Origin: DUPU01 sp050952465
Lineage (GTDB): Bacteria > Bacillota > Dehalobacteriia > Dehalobacteriales > Dehalobacteriaceae
DNA length: 64,000 nt
NCBI GenBank assembly: GCA_050952465.1
Contig: JBMNKZ010000002.1
Location: 124,001-188,000, forward strand
Direction of reading: 5' to 3'
Numbering within the stretch: the stretch's first letter is position 1; every line of letters begins with the position of its first letter. The translations under genes and the position numbers were made by a program. The notes below the pieces were generated by a model. It did no database searches and was not told the DNA's origin. It saw only the letters and a program-made list of their open reading frames with translations. Positions 62,457-64,000 of the stretch are shown piece after piece.

Positions 62457-62969
62457 TCATTTCTTTATTTCTAGGGGAGGGTTTCTTAACCATCCTTTTT
62501 GTTTTCCGTATTTACATATTTCATCATAGGATGCCAGCTCTTCTTTGAGAAACTGCAGAAATAATTTCCTAAGATCATCATTATATACCATTCCTTTTAT
62601 AGTCCTTATCAAATTTTCAACGAACGATTGTATCCCTGTAAATAGTTTTCGAAATACAAATTCGTCTTGAATAATATTCCCATATATTTTGAAGTTAACA
62701 CTTTTGGGCGGCCGGTCAGGAAGGGGTAAATGATACTTATTCATTTCTCTTTCTAATATATTAACCTGTTTTTCCAAAATATCCATGAGACCTTTTCTCA
62801 ATATAATTTTAAAATCCTCATCGTGTACTGCATTAAGATATATTTGCGTGGACTGAATAATATCATAGCGGGATACAAGATTATCCCACAATAAATAAAC
62901 CTCTCCGCTATATATACTTGGAGGTACGGCCGACTGTGCCCAGCCCAAATGAAAATCTTTAATTTGCAT
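62457..62969 (-). CDS. DUF3231-family protein
   Basis: A 170-residue protein of the DUF3231 family, which is widespread in spore-forming Bacillota and thought to be helical and ferritin-like in shape. Family pattern: YSGEVYLLWDNLVSRYD near residue 20, NAVHDEDFKIILRKGL near 47, HLPLPDRPPKSVNF near 80, DEFVFRKLFTGIQSF near 102 and KQKGWLRNPP at the end. The family's biochemical role is unknown. It is the first of two tandem paralogues and the next copy carries a stop codon. Confidence 0.8.
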   Translation of the reverse strand: MQIKDFHLGWAQSAVPPSIYSGEVYLLWDNLVSRYDIIQSTQIYLNAVHDEDFKIILRKGLMDILEKQVNILEREMNKYHLPLPDRPPKSVNFKIYGNIIQDEFVFRKLFTGIQSFVENLIRTIKGMVYNDDLRKLFLQFLKEELASYDEICKYGKQKGWLRNPPLEIKK

Positions 62970-63112
62970 TACATTCGCCTCCCTAATGGCTCATTTATTC
63001 CTCTGGGGCTGAATTTATAATTATTATTCCTAACTATGTAAATATTTATGTGACAACAAAAACCAGCCAGGCTACCTGGGTGAGAGCCCATTCCGGCTTA
63101 TTCCTATTGCTG

Positions 63113-63144
63113 GTTTCAATCCACGCACCCGTAGAAGGAGCGAC
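63113..63144 (-). repeat. Solitary type I-C-like CRISPR repeat
   Basis: On the minus strand a 32-nt sequence begins GTCGCTCC, has a GGGTGCG arm, and ends GTGGATTGAAAC, the hallmark 3' end of type I-C repeats. The two arms pair imperfectly, as in a decayed repeat. Only one copy is visible, 47 bp to the left of the first repeat of a different array. No spacer partner and no cas genes are in the window. Confidence 0.7.
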
Positions 63145-63191
63145 TTCCGTCCCTAAAATGAGGAAGCATGACTAGAAACTTTAGCTATACG

Positions 63192-63650
63192 CTTTCAGTC
63201 CCTTATTATTAAGGATTAGCAGTGAAACGTGCTACCGGAAGTTGGGTAGCACTAATCCTCTCTAAAATCTTTCAGTCCCTTATTATTAAGGATTAGCAGT
63301 GAAACTGGCTAAAGAAAATGTGCTTTTCCCGGTTGATTTATATACTTTCAGTCCCTTATTATTAAGGATTAGCAGTGAAACGTGCTACCGGAAGTTGGGT
63401 AGCACTAATCCTCTCTAAAATCTTTCAGTCCCTTATTATTAAGGATTAGCAGTGAAACTGGCTAAAGAAAATGTGCTTTTCCCGGTTGATTTATATACTT
63501 TCAGTCCCTTATTATTAAGGATTAGCAGTGAAACGTGCTACCGGAAGTTGGGTAGCACTAATCCTCTCTAAAATCTTTCAGTCCCTTATTATTAAGGATT
63601 AGCAGTGAAACTGGCTAAAGAAAATGTGCTTTTCCCGGTTGATTTATATA
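63192..63650. repeat. Exact 153-bp tandem triplication within the CRISPR array
   Basis: Units 63192-63344, 63345-63497 and 63498-63650 are identical. Each is repeat-spacer A (40 nt)-repeat-spacer B (39 nt). Confidence 0.95.
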
Positions 63651-64000
63651 CTTTCAGTCCCTTATTATTAAGGATTAGCAGTGAAACAGTAGTCCGAGGT
63701 TTCATTGAGGAAAAAAGGTTGAGCACTTTCAGTCCCTTATTATTAAGGATTAGCAGTGAAACTTGATGACCGTTTTTGGGTGCTTATTATAGGAAAACTT
63801 TCAGTCCCTTATTATTAAGGATTAGCAGTGAAACTATGGCTTCACTCGGGTATATGTTGCCATATATTGGATCTTTCAGTCCCTTATTATTAAGGATTAG
63901 CAGTGAAACTATGGCTTCACTCGGGTATATGTTGCCATATATTGGATCTTTCAGTCCCTTATTATTAAGGATTAGCAGTGAAACCAAGTGGACGTGGAAT
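63192..64000. CRISPR. CRISPR array with 37-bp repeats, 11 repeats to the window edge
   Basis: Eleven identical 37-bp repeats start at 63192, 63269, 63345, 63422, 63498, 63575, 63651, 63726, 63798, 63873 and 63948. They begin CTTTCAGTCCCTTATT and end AGCAGTGAAAC. Spacers are 35-40 nt. Order: A, B, A, B, A, B, C (38 nt), D (35 nt), E (38 nt), E, then the start of another, so five different complete spacers are visible. The repeat has an inner CCTTA/TAAGG stem and TTTCA/TGAAA ends, so either strand could be the crRNA. The length and GAAAC/TGAAAG ends fit type I or III systems. No cas genes are in the window; the array continues to the right. Confidence 0.97.

Noticed and set aside
63787..63987. 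A 66-codon minus-strand frame over the CRISPR array
   Set aside because: It is a product of the repeats and their duplicated spacer; the same peptide segment recurs three times.

Overview
The window reads as part of the chromosome of an anaerobic, probably spore-forming Bacillota, most like the Peptococcaceae-type Clostridia. The grounds are a CotS-type spore-coat kinase homologue, two DUF3231 genes, AddAB and RecD2, S-layer homology domains, strong GGAGG ribosome binding sites with several TTG/GTG starts, and a ferredoxin-centred metabolism (2-oxoacid:ferredoxin oxidoreductases, an Ech-type hydrogenase). Cytochrome c maturation genes suggest anaerobic respiration. The species cannot be fixed from this sequence alone. 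No rRNA, tRNA, transposase or phage gene was seen.

Layout. 1-4.8 kb (+): the 3' part of an acyl-CoA synthetase gene, a TIM-barrel isomerase and a four-subunit 2-oxoacid:ferredoxin oxidoreductase. 4.9-8.1 kb (-): a large secreted PHP-domain protein with three S-layer homology repeats and a long structured leader. 8.6-9.6 kb (-): a CotS-like gene, then an intergenic region with a plus-strand small-RNA candidate. 10.1-24.7 kb: a 2-hydroxyacid utilisation island. It holds glcD-glcF-iorA-iorB-acd-ilvD on the minus strand, a GntR/FCD regulator, a DctPQM TRAP transporter, and a divergent LarA-type racemase gene. Two near-identical GTATAC-centred palindromes, upstream of glcD and of dctP, probably join the two operons under the regulator.

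24.8-27.5 kb (-): mobB and recD2. 27.6-38.5 kb (-): a continuous echABCDEF-hypABFCDE locus that encodes a membrane-bound, ferredoxin-linked [NiFe] hydrogenase and its complete metal-centre assembly set. The large subunit has no C-terminal extension and no maturation protease gene is present, which fit each other. 38.9-46.1 kb (-): addB-addA. 46.4-48.1 kb (+): a secreted protein with a copper amine oxidase N-terminal-like domain. 48.3-51.8 kb (-): a three-subunit molybdenum hydroxylase. 52.0-56.7 kb (-): ccmEFABC plus a 53-residue CcmD-like gene. Its CcmE has a cysteine (CxxxY) in place of the usual haem-binding histidine, and no ccmG or ccmH is seen. 56.9-61.2 kb (-): a membrane protein, a BASS-family transporter, a P1/DmpA-family peptidase and an OPT-family transporter. 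61.6-63.0 kb (-): a small Gln-rich protein and two tandem DUF3231 genes, one split by an in-frame TGA. 63.1-64.0 kb: one solitary type I-C-like CRISPR repeat, then a different CRISPR array with 37-bp repeats that runs off the right edge. In this array one pair of spacers is tandemly triplicated and another spacer is duplicated.

How the genes work together: hydroxyacids would enter through the TRAP carrier. They would be racemised by the LarA homologue or dehydrated by the IlvD homologue, oxidised by GlcDF, oxidatively decarboxylated by IorAB to acyl-CoA with reduced ferredoxin, and converted by Acd to the free acid with ATP. The Ech hydrogenase could turn that ferredoxin into H2 and an ion gradient. 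This chain is inferred from gene families and context, not demonstrated.
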